Positions 23,849 to 36,524 of a DNA stretch of 64,000 nucleotides are shown here, piece by piece (position 1 is the stretch's first letter; each line of letters opens with the position of its first letter). Source of the DNA: Synaphobranchus kaupii (lineage: Eukaryota; Chordata; Actinopteri; Anguilliformes; Synaphobranchidae); the NCBI GenBank assembly GCA_029718625.1, contig CM056376.1, forward strand, positions 92,833,945 through 92,897,944. The letters are read 5' to 3'. The notes beneath the pieces are model-generated. The model was not told the origin of the DNA. It saw only the letters and a list, made by a program, of their open reading frames with translations, and searched no databases. A program made the position numbers and the translations under genes.

Positions 23849-25021
23849 CAGTGCCCTCCACTATTATTGGCACCCCTGGTAAAGATGAGTAAAAAGGGTC
23901 ATAAAAAAATTCACCGTTTGATGAATTAGCTTAATCTCACACCGAAGAAAATTGAAAAATCCACCCTTTAATTGAAATAAATTTATTATGAGAAAAAAAA
24001 AATCCCTCATCAAGAAATAATTATTTTTAACAAAACCATGTGTGTCACAATTATTGGAACCCCTGCATTTATATATAGAATAAAGTAATATTGTTTTATA
24101 TTTGGTCGCATGTCCTTTGCATGACATGACTTCCTGATGTCTGTGACCCAACAACATCAAAAGACTCTTGATATCTTATTTTCTGGTACTCTAACAAGCG
24201 ATACTATAACGTCTCTGCATTTGAATGGATCTCTATGGGAATTGGGGGGTGGGACTACATTTAGCTGTAAATTACACTGGAACAATATGGAACACATGGT
24301 TGGCTAAATGGCTTTAAGTCATCAAGGGTCTGAGGTATCAAACAAGCCTCAAACCATCACTCTGCTGCCAGATATTCAGTAGATATGGATGGATCACTTT
24401 AAGGATTGTTTCTCCTGACACATTTTCCTTTTGAATTCTATGGAAAAATAAGTCAGGAGAAGAAACCCTTGAAGTTATCCATCCATATCTACTGTATTTC
24501 TGGCAGCAGAGTGATGATTTAAGGCTTGTTTGATACGTCAGATCCTTGATGACCTACAGCCATTTAGCCAACCATGTGTTCCATACTGTTCCAGTATAAT
24601 CTATAGCTAAATCTAGTCCCACCCCCCAATTCCCATAGAGATCCATTCAAATGCAGAGACATTATAGTATCGCTTGTAAGAGTACCAGAAAATAAGATAT
24701 CAAGAGTTTTTTGATGTTGTTGAGTCACAGACATCAGAAAGTGATGGTATGCAAATGATATGCGACCCAATATTAAAAATGATTACTTTACTCTATATAT
24801 AAATTCAGGGGTGCCAATAATGGTGGCACACGTGGTTTTGTTAAAAATAATTATTTCTTGATGAGGGATTTTTTTTTTCTCAGAATAAATTTACTTCAAT
24901 TAAAGGTTGGATTTTTCTCATTTTTTCAGTATGAGATTAAGCTAATTCACCAAACGGTGAATTTTTTATAACCCTTTTTACTCATCTTTACCAGGGGTGC
25001 CAATAATAGTGGAGGGCACTG
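23849..25021. mobile_element. Tc1-like foldback element (type 2) with nested palindrome
   Basis: Both ends read CAGTGCCCTCCACTATTATT and are flanked by TA (23847-23848, 25022-25023). The arms 23849-24077 and 24794-25021 are inverted copies of about 228 bp each. There is no transposase. Its centre is occupied by the palindrome 24078-24793. It is unrelated in sequence to the type 1 element at 11882. Confidence 0.88.
24078..24793. mobile_element. 716-bp palindromic TA-flanked MITE, copy 2
   Basis: Same family as 12120-12818: ends GAATAAAGTAAT...ATTACTTTACTC, TA at 24076-24077 and 24794-24795, and the same arms. Both arms keep the short frame MSVTQQHQKTLDILFSGT...EHMVG followed by a stop. Confidence 0.85.
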
Positions 25022-25459
25022 TATGTGTGATAAGAGTTTTTTTTAGATGCAGGTAATCTGATTGGCACACTGCTTTGGGTGGCTGTGACATTGCAGTGGA
25101 ACATGGCTGTGTATAAAATGGGTGGAGTTCAATGTATGAAGTTATCTCAGAATGTGAATTGGCCAGCATGGACGAGAGCAAAGAGCACATGTGGCTAGCA
25201 TTTGAGCCATATGCAGGACCCAATGCTAAGAGGCATTGCAGCCTGAGGTCTCTGGATCACTGCTGCACAAATTTCCCTAATTACTCTCCTTGACTCACAT
25301 CATTTTCCTCTCTTTGTAACATCACAATGCAGGCTCATTTAATCAATGCATCTGTGAGTTCATTGATGCTCAGTTGTGTTTGAAGTCTTATTATTTGAAG
25401 CTATTGTCCAAGCCGCTGTTGGATTTGTGATTTAAAGGACCTTACTACTGTACTCTATA

Positions 25460-26682
25460 TCAGATCAAAAACGTCTACGACGTAAAAAAAAAAAGCCAAG
25501 TTACTCACACATAGCCTACATAGCGTTGTCTATAAGTCCTTAATTCCAACTTGCAAAAACTAGGCCTGCCTTTAAAAGTATTGATATCAAAATGTGGCCA
25601 AGTTACAACTAACAATATTGCCTATCGTAGCTCACACTAAATAAACTAGCTCTATTCCAAAGCAATGCTATCCAAACTTTACTAAATTATTTAATGCAAC
25701 TTGGCCCTGTGTTTCTTCATTTTTGCATGTGAAGAGATTGTGCCTCATGGAACAACATATGATTTCAATGAATGTTTTTAACAGTTGGTGAATAATTACA
25801 CTCCAGAAAGGATATGGTTGTACTTTGTTGGCAAATTTACTTTAGAAAATGTACAGGTTTTAAAATGTTAACTGCTGCTACAGATTTATTTACAATTCAC
25901 AAACAGACATTTATATCAAGAAACATCGTGTACAATAGAGAAAGGGGTGATGAATAAATAAATGCAGATAAAAATGAGTAATATTTTTACCTAGAAAATA
26001 GCGTACAGCATTTTTACAAACGTATCCAGACATGTTTGTGGGTCAGATGGTGGCAAATAAGTAATAGTACCAATTTTATTAACATAATAGTAGTTATGAT
26101 ATTTGCAAACAGAATTTTGTGAACACAAGGATATCTATGCTCTGTAGGACCGCACAGTCTTTGATAGAAATCCAAATAAATAAATCAATAAATACATAAT
26201 AATAATAATAATAATACATTTTTATTAATTCTGTGCTTTTCATAGACCCAAAGCAGTGGATGCAGACAATTGTTCAAACAAGCCCTATAGTGTAGTAATT
26301 TTTCTGTTTAATTTCTAAGTGCAACACATCTGAATCAGAGTATTTCCACTATAAATTATTTTCATTTTGCAGTTTGATGTGGCACATACAGTTTCATTGA
26401 CCACATTCTCTTGAGATGGTAAGATGAAGAAACACAGGGCCAAGTTGCATTCAATAATTTAGGAAAGTTTGGATAGCATTGCTTTGGAACAGAGCTAGTT
26501 TATTTAGTGTGAGCTACGATAGGCAATATTGTTAGTTGTAACTTGGCCAAATTTTGATATCAATACTTTTAAAGGCAGGCCTAGTTTTTGCAAGTTGGAA
26601 TTAAGGACTTATAGACAGTGCTATGTAGGCTATGCGTGAGTAACTTGGCTTTTTTTTAACGTCGTAGACGTTTTTGATCTGA
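25460..26682. mobile_element. Foldback DNA element with about 260-bp inverted arms
   Basis: The ends TCAGATCAAAAACGTCTACG and its inverse are flanked by TA. The arms 25460-25725 and about 26428-26682 match throughout (GGCAATATTGTTAGTTGTAA, GGCCAAGTT). The roughly 700-bp centre is not palindromic and holds a LINE tail (26203-26270). No transposase. Confidence 0.8.
26203..26270 (-). mobile_element. LINE 3'-tail fragment
   Basis: (AATA/ATA)n followed by CATTTTTATTAATTCTGTGC and TTTTCATAGACCCAAAGC resembles fish LINE 3' ends, and is nested in the foldback element. Confidence 0.4.
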
Positions 26683-27907
26683 TATCACTTCTTTTTTATA
26701 GCTAACTAATGCATGAAGATAAACATGGAGAGAGACATGCATTCCAAAGAAATGCATGCAGACATTCGCGTAACCATAACACCCTCTATTGACAAGAATG
26801 AGAACAGTTATCCTATTACAGACAGCACACAATTACATTAAAAGAGTTTGTAGATGAGCAGTATTTCATGTGTAATGCAATACAATGAACAGCACCACCT
26901 GAGCTATGGATCATGAAGAAGCATGTAAATTAATGAACCAAGTCTATATGGAGACATCCATGCACAATGGGCTAGACTCAAACACATTCTAGCTGAAAGA
27001 CATACAGCCTAAATAGCTAGTACAGCCTAAATAGTTTGCATCAGTAAAATATGGAAATACAGTTTTAGAATAGGGCTATTAGTATTCTATAGAAAATTAA
27101 ATACATTTAACGTTAGGCTATTCGACACTGGATTGCCGGATGCATAACTCCAACCGTCCATGTGTGGGCTACGAGCTAGCGAGCGAGTTAGTGAGTTCAT
27201 AAGCACAGCAGAATTCCTTTGCAGTTTTTTTTCCGGTAGTGTAGAACGTTACCTGCGGGAAATGTTTTGGTACCGGAGAGCTAGGTTAGTTTAGTTTTCT
27301 GTAGTGCAATGAATGTAGGCTATAAGGCATGTTGATTCGCTTCGTAGTAGCCTAGCTTGTATCTGCTTCCTGACTAAAAGCAGACTGACATTTCTCTGGC
27401 AACAGTAACGTTGGCTAACAAGCTTAATTGGACAATGCATATTTCCCAGGAATCTTAGCCAGAAAGAAAACAATAGGTACTACTAAGAAAGTACATACCA
27501 GAGATTCTTCTTCTTATTATTATTATAATTAAAAGTATTTGCAGTAAGCTACATTATCTGCATAGTAGCGTCGACTAGAGCCACATTTGGAGGCTATTGT
27601 TTTTTTGTTTTTTTTAAAGTGACTAATCATGAATCAGATATGTTTGGCGAATTGGCGGTTTATAAATCCGATTTCTTAAAGGATTGCAGCTTAAAGGAGG
27701 CTAGCATAAATTCTTAATGTAGGCTATTATTGTAAATTCTTAATTTTCCTAGTAGTTAATTTCATAGTGACATTGTGTTAGGTGTGAAAAGGATAAAGTG
27801 AACAGTGCTGAAGTGAAGAAATTAATGAATAAAGAAATGTTGGCCGAGGCAAGGGCACGTTGAGGTTCGGTTTCCACAGTCAGTCATGACCGCAAGAGCA
27901 GAGCGTA

Positions 27908-27957
27908 ACACCCTCCCCAAAGCAGACAAGAGCGAGCGTCCGGTTTGGGGAGGGTGT
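27908..27957. repeat. 14-bp perfect inverted repeat
   Basis: ACACCCTCCCCAAA (27908-27921) and TTTGGGGAGGGTGT (27944-27957) enclose a 22-nt loop. Confidence 0.85.
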
Positions 27958-28122
27958 GATATAGTACAAGTGAAATACAAGTGAATCATTGAACAGTTAA
28001 TATTGGAAACCTCTTTTGCCTTTGCAATAAAAATATGTTAATGTGTTAATGTGAAAATAATAACAGTCTAATAAATGAAAAGTACTTAACAGTTGCACAT
28101 TGTTTTTGTGGAAAATAAGCAT

Positions 28123-28194
28123 GTGCCCTGCTGGGCTCGAAACCACAATCCTCTGTGTGAGAGACAACAACTCTGACCATTAGGCCACAGTAGC
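28123..28194 (-). tRNA. tRNA-like relic (degenerate)
   Basis: The minus strand reads TGGCCTAATGG (A-box-like), then CTCTCACACAGAG (anticodon-arm-like, CAC), then GGTTTCGAGCCC (B-box-like). The acceptor stem does not pair (GCTACTG against CAGGGCA), so this is a tRNA-derived pseudogene or SINE head rather than a working tRNA. Confidence 0.35.
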
Positions 28195-29784
28195 TTCTTG
28201 GAAAGCATGAAGCCATTAGCTATATTAACATTAAAAAACATTAGTATGAAGCGTTTTTATAGGGCGATAAGCTTGATGAGCAGGTATACGGACCATACCC
28301 TCAAAGAATAATTCTCCCCATTGGATAACACCGCGACGGAGGCAGGCAGTTTGGCAGGAAAAATAGGAAGAAGAAGAAGGAGAAAAACGGCAAAATAACC
28401 CAAGTTTGGGGCTTTATTGTGTGGATGTGTGAAGTTGTATCTGAATGCTGTGTGGTTACATGAGGTCAGAACATACAGCAGTTAATGTTTTTAAGGCCTG
28501 AGAGTCAATGGTAATTGTGGTTACTTCTGTAGGAAACCCTGAAAAGTGCCAAAGTCTCGGTGCTGTATAGGTACGGGGCATGCCCCGCCAAGCCGTAACT
28601 TGGCGGATGGCATACCGGCCATCCCAATACTACTATAGGTCTACTATAGTGGTCAGTCCCTCCTTGTTAGCTGCATTATCTAGTAGGCCCATGCAGAGGT
28701 GTAGTCAGGTTGGCAATTTAGTATGTCTTTTGTGCAATGTTTCAGATTTTTTAAGCTTTAAATGCTGTAATTCATAGACCATTTTTTGTGCAGTGTTATA
28801 CAGTAAGTGCCAAAAAAAGCTAATGCGTTTTAAGTTCCTCATGTGGAAACTAATTTTTGCCAGCGTTAGTTTAGCACAATGAGAGAGGACCAGATTCAGT
28901 CTAACAGTGCATGTTGAACCTCACTGAGCTGCACCTTCTGTTTTTGTTCTTAGCTCTTGAAAAAAAACAACTAATGGATTATCAACTCACAGTGCTTTGG
29001 TTGGAAAGAACCTCAGACATAATTCAATTTGTTACTTAAAATGGTGCCTGCATTTGGTTTGAATTGAACCTGGATGAATGTGCAGGATGAATTGGTTGTT
29101 CATGATCTGCAATGTGATGTGATTACATACGAGTGCGACACTATTGGGTTCACTGACCCACTCGCTCTGGCCCTTGATATTGGAATGCCCATCAGGAACC
29201 ATTGAAAATCACAACCGCAACCTGTCTAGCTAATTCAGACTCTCCAGGAGGAAGATTGATTGAACCAGCAGAGACAGATTGTGACAGTGAGCAGAAAGAG
29301 GGGGGAGAGAAGTGAATGAGAAAGGAGTGATTGTAGGGATTTCTAAAGTAAGGAGCAGTAGTGCAGTTAGTGGACTGCGAAGGCACGACCGCCCCAGGCT
29401 TCACACTCCCTCATTTTTTGAATGACAATGTAGTAAAGACCAAAGAAAAAACCTTCTTTAACACTATAACATAACAAAATTGATCTATAATATGATTCAT
29501 ATGATTAATGCATCCTGGAAATGCCATAAGCTGCAGTTACTTATATTTAAAGCTATGCAGTGCATCGGAGGCACATCTGGATTATTATTTTGTCCTATGG
29601 ATGATGGTGGGAAACACACATGGACTAGGCTTACATCAGTATGGACTGGGATACATCAGCTGAGCAGAAACAACAATTTGGTCTGTGGCACATCCGCAAT
29701 TAGTCTATTTCAAATTTGGTTAAGAGTAGCCTGAAAAAACCTGAAAAATTGGTTAAAACCCCTTGCTCATTGCCGGATACGTAT

Positions 29785-29872
29785 GTGTGACTGCCTGCCT
29801 GCATTATCGTGTGTGTGACTGCCTGCCTGCATTATCGTGTGTGTGACTGCCTGCCTGCGTTATCGTGTGTGT
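29785..29872. repeat. 28-bp tandem repeat, 3 copies
   Basis: GTGTGTGACTGCCTGCCTGC plus ATTATC repeats with 28-bp spacing (CTGCCTGCCT at 29791, 29819 and 29847). Confidence 0.9.
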
Positions 29873-30810
29873 GTTGATTGTGTCCTGTCTACATTATCTT
29901 TGAATAGGCCCACATGGTTTTAGGCCGCCATGTCTACTTTATCATTGAAGAGGCTTACAGCATTATAGACCACCTTGTGTCTTTGAATGTAGGCATTGTG
30001 TTCGGAATGTAAGGAGAACTTTTAGCGGCGGTGCTGAAGCAGTGACTTCTTGATTCTGAAACATTGTATCGTGACTACCAACCTGTTTCCTGTTGTTGAG
30101 TCTTTTTGGCAAATGTTCACTGTAAGCTTTATTGTGTGGGAGGAGGGGGCATTGCTCCCTTGAGGTTGGCTAAAAAACAGGAAGTAGCAGGTAAAGCAAA
30201 CAAGGCGGCCCCCTGGAAAGCATGCACACCCATTCAGCCTGTTGCTGAACAAACAGCTTTGGACTTGTAAGTAGCTAACAGGTTGATACCACACATTTCT
30301 GAGGTCTGGTTGTCATCTGCGGGTCTTTGTTTTGGTTTTAATTGTGTTAGGTCGGAGGAAGAGATGACCAGGGAGTTTCTAGGAAGTAGCATGACCAAAC
30401 AAAGTGGCTACGAGGTAATTATGGATATGCTTGCAATTGTTCAATAAGGTATTCAGAACAGTATAATGCTAGCTGCTAACAGCTTTGTTAAACTTTAATG
30501 TCTGAGCAACGACCGGGTGAGAAGGCCAGCATTTAAAGGGAGCGGGCAGCCAAGGACTATGGAGGCCAAAATTATCTAAATAATTGTATAATATATATAT
30601 ATATATTGTAATGGGGGCGTGACGTGTGAGATTCGAGGGACCAAATGCAGCAAGGGGATTCATTAAGCTTAATAAAAGCCACTGAGACGGAGAGACCCCG
30701 TATATAGGGAAATATAAGGACAACACAAATAACCTAGTTCCCGCTCTCGACTGGAGGGAAATAGTAAGGAACTAGGGAAAAAAGGGGCGTAACTAAAAAC
30801 GACCCATATA

Positions 30811-31475
30811 ACCGGGCGAACGTCACACGAAAGCAAAGAATCTCGAGCTCGGTAAACACAACGAGCTAAAAAAAAACACTGAATACTCACAGTATACAAA
30901 ACAGTGAAAAACAAGATGCTAACGTGAACTGAGAGAGGGAGCTGCCTCAGAGGTAACAAACAAAGGAACAAACTAGAGCCAATCAATGGGAGAACGCAAG
31001 AAGCGAAAAATAACTCCCTAGCTCTAAACGGAGCGAACTGCTTGCTGCAGGAATATAAGGGAAGCAGTCTCCGTGTACTAACCTACCGGCAGTGTGCTAA
31101 ACGCAAGACATGCGAACACTAATGGCCCTACAACTCAATAACTGGGTGAACGGCACACGAGAGCAACGAATCTCGAGCTCGGGTAACACACTGAGCTAAC
31201 ACTGAATACTCAAAACAGTATGCAAAACAGTGAACAACAAGGTGCTAACGTGGAAATGAGAGAAAGGGCTGCCTCGGAGGTAACACAAACGAAGGAACAA
31301 AAATTTGAGCTAAGCAAGGGGAGAACGCAACAAGCGAAAAAATAACTCCGTAACTCTAAAACGGAGCGTACTGCTTGCTGCAGGAATAGAAGGGAAGCAG
31401 TCTCTGTGTCCTAACCTCTACCGGCAGTGTGCCAAACGCAAGACGTGCAAAAAATAATGGCCCTACATCTCAATA
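30811..31475. repeat. Direct duplication, 2 x about 330 bp, inside LTR copy B
   Basis: 30811-31140 and 31141 to about 31475 align throughout: GGGYGAACGKCACACGARAG, ATCTCGAGCTCG, CTTGCTGCAGGAATA and ACCGGCAGTGTG appear in both in the same order. Confidence 0.88.
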
Positions 31476-31564
31476 AGGGGAAAGGTAACGAGAAGGCGAA
31501 AGGAATAGAGATCTAACGTTCCATGGCTACTTTCACAGGCTCGCAGTCACACGCAAACATGTCA

Positions 31565-31830
31565 ACAAAATCACCCAGTCTCCCTGTGAGGAGAGACGTA
31601 CCCGAAGGACGAACAGAACTACAATTCCGAACAAAATCGCCCAGTCTCCATGTACGGAGACAGGTACCGAAGGACGAACAAAACTACTGTCTGAACAAAA
31701 TCGCCCAGTCTCCCTGTGAGGAGAGACGTACCCGAAGGGCGAACAAGAACTACAGTTCCGAACAAAATCGCCCAGTCTTCCTATAGGAAGACAGGTACCG
31801 AAGGACGAACAGAACAGCTGTTCCGGACAT
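31565..31830. repeat. About 66-bp tandem repeat, 4 copies, inside LTR copy B
   Basis: Units begin at ACAAAATCNCCCAGTC at 31565, 31631, 31695 and 31762. Each has a GTCTCC...GGAGAC-type mini-hairpin followed by ACGTACCCGAAGG or GGTACCGAAGG. Confidence 0.9.
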
Positions 31831-32887
31831 TTACCGGCTCAATGACTAACGCAAGCTTAGTAGAAAATACACGCCTTGCCTCTCAGTATAGATAAAGCCC
31901 TGCCTCAGTATGATAAACGCCCTGTCTCTTAGTAAGAAATGACTATATAAATATACCCACAAACAAACAAAGACTCCTCTCCCTTTCAAGGAAGAAAGCA
32001 GACAGAGAGAGGAGGAAGAGACAGAAAAGGCAACAGGTCTAGGCAGAGAAAGAAAGGAAAGACCAGGAAGCGGAGACAGAAAAGAGCCACAGTCGAAGAG
32101 TCCTAATAGCTACATATACAAAGGCAAGTCCTGCATTACTCCAATTAAACTCATTGGAGCAAAGAGGTCTCCTACAGAGCCTAGACCTAACCATACTGGC
32201 TAAGCAAACAAAGGGCAAAAAATAATACCAAACACAAAACACAAAACAATGCAAAATAATCTGAAATAATATAGAAGCCCAGAACGAAGGAAACGTGGGC
32301 TTAAATAACTCCCAGGTAACCACGCACAGGTGTGGATGCTGACAGACGCTCCGCAATAAAGACGAGGCGGAGCAAACATTCACTAAAAGGGCAGCGCCCT
32401 CGCGTGGCTACCGAGGAAAGCGACCGCAAGGGAAGGACTCGTCAAAAACCATGACATATATATAATTATATAAATGAATAAATAAATAAATATCTAAGTA
32501 ATTAAGTAGATTTTATTTCGAAATTTTTTTTTATAATTCCCACTTCATGTCCTTTTCATAATAACGTGATCATATTTAATAAATTTTGATAATAACATGT
32601 TGATTTGATAATAACATGTTGTATTTCCGAATGGCTTTTTTCATTTCATAATGACACTTTTCCAAATTACTTATTTCTGAACTCTTCTGAACTGATGTTT
32701 TATTTTTGCTGTACTGTGCCATGTGTAATGGTGCTGAGCGCCTCTTACGTCTTTTCTTATTTCTGTGACAAAATGCAACTGTTTAGCATGGAGGCCATGT
32801 CTACTTATATTATCCTACTGTCTTTACAATAATAAACTCAGTATTTTGTACATTGGAGAGGATGGTGCCTTAATTACCCGTGCCACA

Positions 32888-34690
32888 GATTTGGCAATGA
32901 GGATCTTTATTTAGTAGTTAATCTTGCAGACCTGGGCACAGTGGTCTAAGAACGATCGTTAAAAATAAATTAAAACTGTGAAGAAGATGGGCAGTGGTGC
33001 GGGCCTTGGAACCACACTGAGCTGTGCGAAATTCATCAAAGATCAGCGGCGGGCCGATAGGAGCATTGTTTGCAGGACTGTCCCCCTTGACGTGGTGTTG
33101 TTGGACATTAATTGGCCGTGGAGGCAGAATTATGTACAGAGCTGGAAACTCTGAAAGAGAGACTGCACCGTGAAAAAGCAGAAAGAAACACATTAGCCAC
33201 TGATAAATGGGAGACTGACTGCTCTGATGGCAACCAAATCCACCTCAAAGGTAGACATTATATACACAGCAGAGGTGTATAATCCAGGTTCAGAAAGTAA
33301 AAGTCCTCCCCAGTATTTTGTTCCAGTCACCTAGATTTGCTAATTAGCAAATTAATTATTCAGCCAGGAGGTGGAACTAATTAGTGAAATCAGCTGGCTG
33401 AGTCAATGGGTGGAAAAAACACATGGCAGGACTTTTACTTTCTGACCCCTGGATTATACACCTCTGATATACAGTATGCCAAAAGAAAAATTATGTTTAA
33501 TGTAAAATCCTCTAGCAGTATGTGCTATGCGTCCAAGAGATATGTGCCCCACTCAAGCAATAGATTTCATTTTTGAATTTAGAGGGGGAAGCCAAACAAG
33601 AGCTTAAACCAAAAAGTGTTTTTGAAAATCCTGAAAAGAACTTTGATGTGCTGGAGGAAATATTTGGCAATGACAAATAATTTACTAGACCACAAAAACA
33701 GTTTTTGTGATAGACAACAGAGGGGAAGTTAAAGCACCATTATGCATTAATAGTGCTCTTAAATGAGGTTAGCCACTGTAATCCCAAGGGTGTTCATAAT
33801 GAAGACTTAATGCTCAGAGACCAATTTGCTGAAAATGTTAAAGATAAAGCCTTAAGCAGAGAACTTAAAATAATTATCAGACAAACCCCAAGTCTAGCAT
33901 TTCTGGAGGTATGTAAAGAGGCTATAGACTATGGGTTGAAGAGAGTAGTTACCATGCAAAACCTCATTCTCAGGGTGTACTGCCAGATCCAGTTGATTGT
34001 GAAGCCTGAGTAGCTATAGAATCAGCCAGATCCAGTTCTAGTAGAGCTACGTCAAACAGTTCAACACAACAGACTCAACACTTGTGGCTACACTGGCTAA
34101 CCTACAAGGGTCCTCAGGCTAAGAGAGGGGGGAGGAGGTCTCCAGTGTATGATGCCTCTGGAAAACCAATCTGCTTCAAATGTCAGTACCCTGGGCATAT
34201 AGCCTGGTTTTGTAGTCAGATTGTGAACCCCAGCAGTCTAGCAATGCCAGCTCAGTGGAGGGACATTCGTCTTATGTGGAAAATCACATGGTGGGGGATG
34301 GGCAACAAAGATCTGTAACCAATAAACCATAAGGTGAAGCGTACTCACAACTAGTGGGTCAATGTCCAGTCCTGGAGGGAGTAGAGGTAAACTGTCTGAT
34401 TGATACAGGCTCCATGGTGTTTCTTTAAAGAGAATTTTGTAACGCAAGGTACAGGTGTGCTCAAAGAGTGTGGTTGGCTTGTGCTACCTAGACTACCTAG
34501 AAGTTGATGTGGTAATGATGGAAAAAAAAAACCCTCCTGAAATAGGGAAATCTAGTGGTCAAGAACCACATGGACCCAAATATGCGGAAATGAAAAAGTG
34601 TTGTTCCAGGACTAGTGGGAATGAATGTTATTCAAAACCGTCACAGCGTTCTTAAACAACATCATGGTCCTCAATACTGGCAGTTTCCCA
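32888..34690 (+). pseudogene. Gag-protease remnant of the Ty3/gypsy-like element
   Basis: Coding traces lie in shifting frames with several stops: ELETLKERLHREKAER (about 33125), a gag core around 33590-33960 (FENPEKNFDVLEEIFG; LMLRDQFAENVKDKALSREL), and a CCHC zinc knuckle C-X2-C-X4-H-X4-C at 34172-34213. A retroviral-type aspartic protease active-site motif LIDTGS follows at about 34396-34413, then traces ending near GLVGMNVIQ. A hAT MITE interrupts the gag region. Homology is by motif only. The copy is dead and no polymerase region remains. Confidence 0.75.
33270..33466. mobile_element. hAT-like MITE (197 bp) inside the gypsy remnant
   Basis: The ends CAGAGGTGTATAATCCAGG and its inverse continue for about 40 bp through AGAAAGTAAAAGTCCT. 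The flanks ATACACAG and ATATACAG form an 8-bp duplication with one mismatch, typical of hAT. Confidence 0.8.
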
Positions 34691-36507
34691 AATTGAGCCC
34701 ACAGCAAATGGACACAGGTCAGAGGTGCAGATATTTTAAATGAGATTGTTTTGGTTTTAGGCTACTCGGAAGAGGCTTTAAATGACTGTAGTAAGCTGAT
34801 GTTTTAATCTTGCACATGGTGTCATTTTATGTTTGCTGGTACAGTACTGTGTTTTAGAGTTTGTATCTTTGCTCTACAGATCGTGTCGTAAATAATGTCC
34901 TGAATGGCTGAGCGCCTCTTCCAGTCTTTTCTTATTTCTGCGATGAATGGAACTGTTTAGCACGGTGGCCATGTCTGCTTATATTATCCTACTGTCTTCG
35001 TATTATAAATAATAAACACAGTGTTTTGTACATCTGAGAGGATGGTGCGTTAATTACCCATGCAACAATTGTATATACAGTTGGCTTGCTTGTGACAGTA
35101 TGTGATGATACCTGGTTTATATCTATAATGGGATACCAACTATATAGTCGTGAAGAAGGGCCCTGTGGTGTTTATTCAGAGCAGAGCTTCTGGGAAGGTG
35201 TTCTTAGGTTAAAATAACAGAGCCCCATTAACAACATCAACCATGACATGATACGATAATGAAACTCAAAACTCCAGAGAGACTCGGTTCTATTTGTTCT
35301 TTTTTCATCAATCTTGTTACATGGAGCTGTGAAACAGGCCTACCTTCCTCCCTCCATCTTATAAGCGTGGATGTGATGCTCATGGAGCACCATGACCACG
35401 AAGCCATAGTTCTAAACAGATAGTTTATTTCTATATCTTATTAGGACAAGACAGCACAAAATGAAAATCCCGCCCAGTCAAAGATTTACTGGGAAAAGGT
35501 CAGTCCAGTCGACCCCTGACATACGGCCACCCCAAACTCCTAGGAAATGCGGTTTATTTTTCTGCGGTTGTATGCAGCTTCCTGTATCAGTCAGTTCTGC
35601 TGATGTGGAGCTGGCTGCAGGACTGCGAGGAGGGGTGGGTGGGGGCGGGTGATCTTTCTAAAAGAGCTGTGGATGGGGCCTGGAGGCAGCAGGAATAGCT
35701 GAGGGCTCCAGGCTCAACAAACACTGTCTTTAGCCCAGTAAACGAACGGGCTAGAAAAATGGGGTCCTAGCACTGGGAAAGGGTTCAGAGAAGGGGACCC
35801 CGCGATGCCGGGAGCCTGCCAAATGTCTGCCTTTTTGCCCATCTGTCGCTCTGTTAGTCCACTGGTCTGGGCTCACAGCCAAATGTGCAGTAATAAGTCT
35901 TTTCCCTGATTATCCAAAACAGAACTGCTCACCAGAACCCTATGGCAGCTTTAGTATGAAAGCTAAAGGAAGGGACTAGAGCAACTCTGGGTCAAACTCA
36001 ACGGAAACCTGACTCTGCACAACTGAGATCTTCCAACGTAGTAGTCTCAGTCTTTTAACACTGTCCAGTTTAATTTTTCACCATTTAGATGGTAAAAATA
36101 TTGATAATACTCCATAAGCAACACACTTAGCTTTCTGACTCTGGTTGCCATCCTTTTGCCTTTATAACACCAATAAACAGTACTGCTTTCATCAATAAAC
36201 ACAACAAACAATATAAAACACTGTATTTAATGGACAATACATGTTGGCTGAAACATTGCAAGTTAAATAAGGAAGAAATTTACCATTAACGATATTGAAC
36301 TAAAGCAGTTATAGCAGACATTGATATCTGTCTATAATAGCCCTTTTGTCCTTAACTTTGTCAAGTAATTTCAATGTTTTTCTTTTAAAAAAAAAAAGGA
36401 TTCTTACACTAATTTTTTTGTGCCCCAATTGCAATGCTTTCTTAAATTCTTTGCTCAATGTTGAGGACAGAAAGCACCACAGCAGTTAGACTGAATGTCC
36501 AGCCCAG

Positions 36508-36524
36508 CCCCCCCCCCCCCCCCC
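36508..36524. repeat. Poly(C) tract (17 C; poly(G) in the pre-mRNA)
   Basis: A 17-base uninterrupted C run; the pde3a transcript strand carries it as poly(G). Confidence 0.95.

Larger units (their letters stand above)
30607..32456 (-). mobile_element. Solo LTR, copy B (1850 bp), TSD TATAT
   Basis: The minus strand runs TGTCATGG...CATTACA, with the 5-bp duplication TATAT at 30602-30606 and 32457-32461 (both flanks are AT-rich, so the duplication is weaker proof here). The termini and arrangement match copy A. It contains a 330-bp duplication and a 66-bp tandem array. There is no gag/pol. Confidence 0.82.
32693..35067 (+). mobile_element. Degenerate Ty3/gypsy-like LTR retrotransposon
   Basis: Two LTR-like copies (about 32693-32887 and about 34820-35067) share CTGAGCGCCTCTT, GCTTATATTATCCTACTGTC-type blocks, AATAAACNCAGT and GTTAATTACCC; block spacing differs by small indels. 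Between them lie gag and protease remnants; reverse transcriptase, RNase H and integrase are missing. No target duplication was found, so the boundaries are approximate. Confidence 0.75.
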
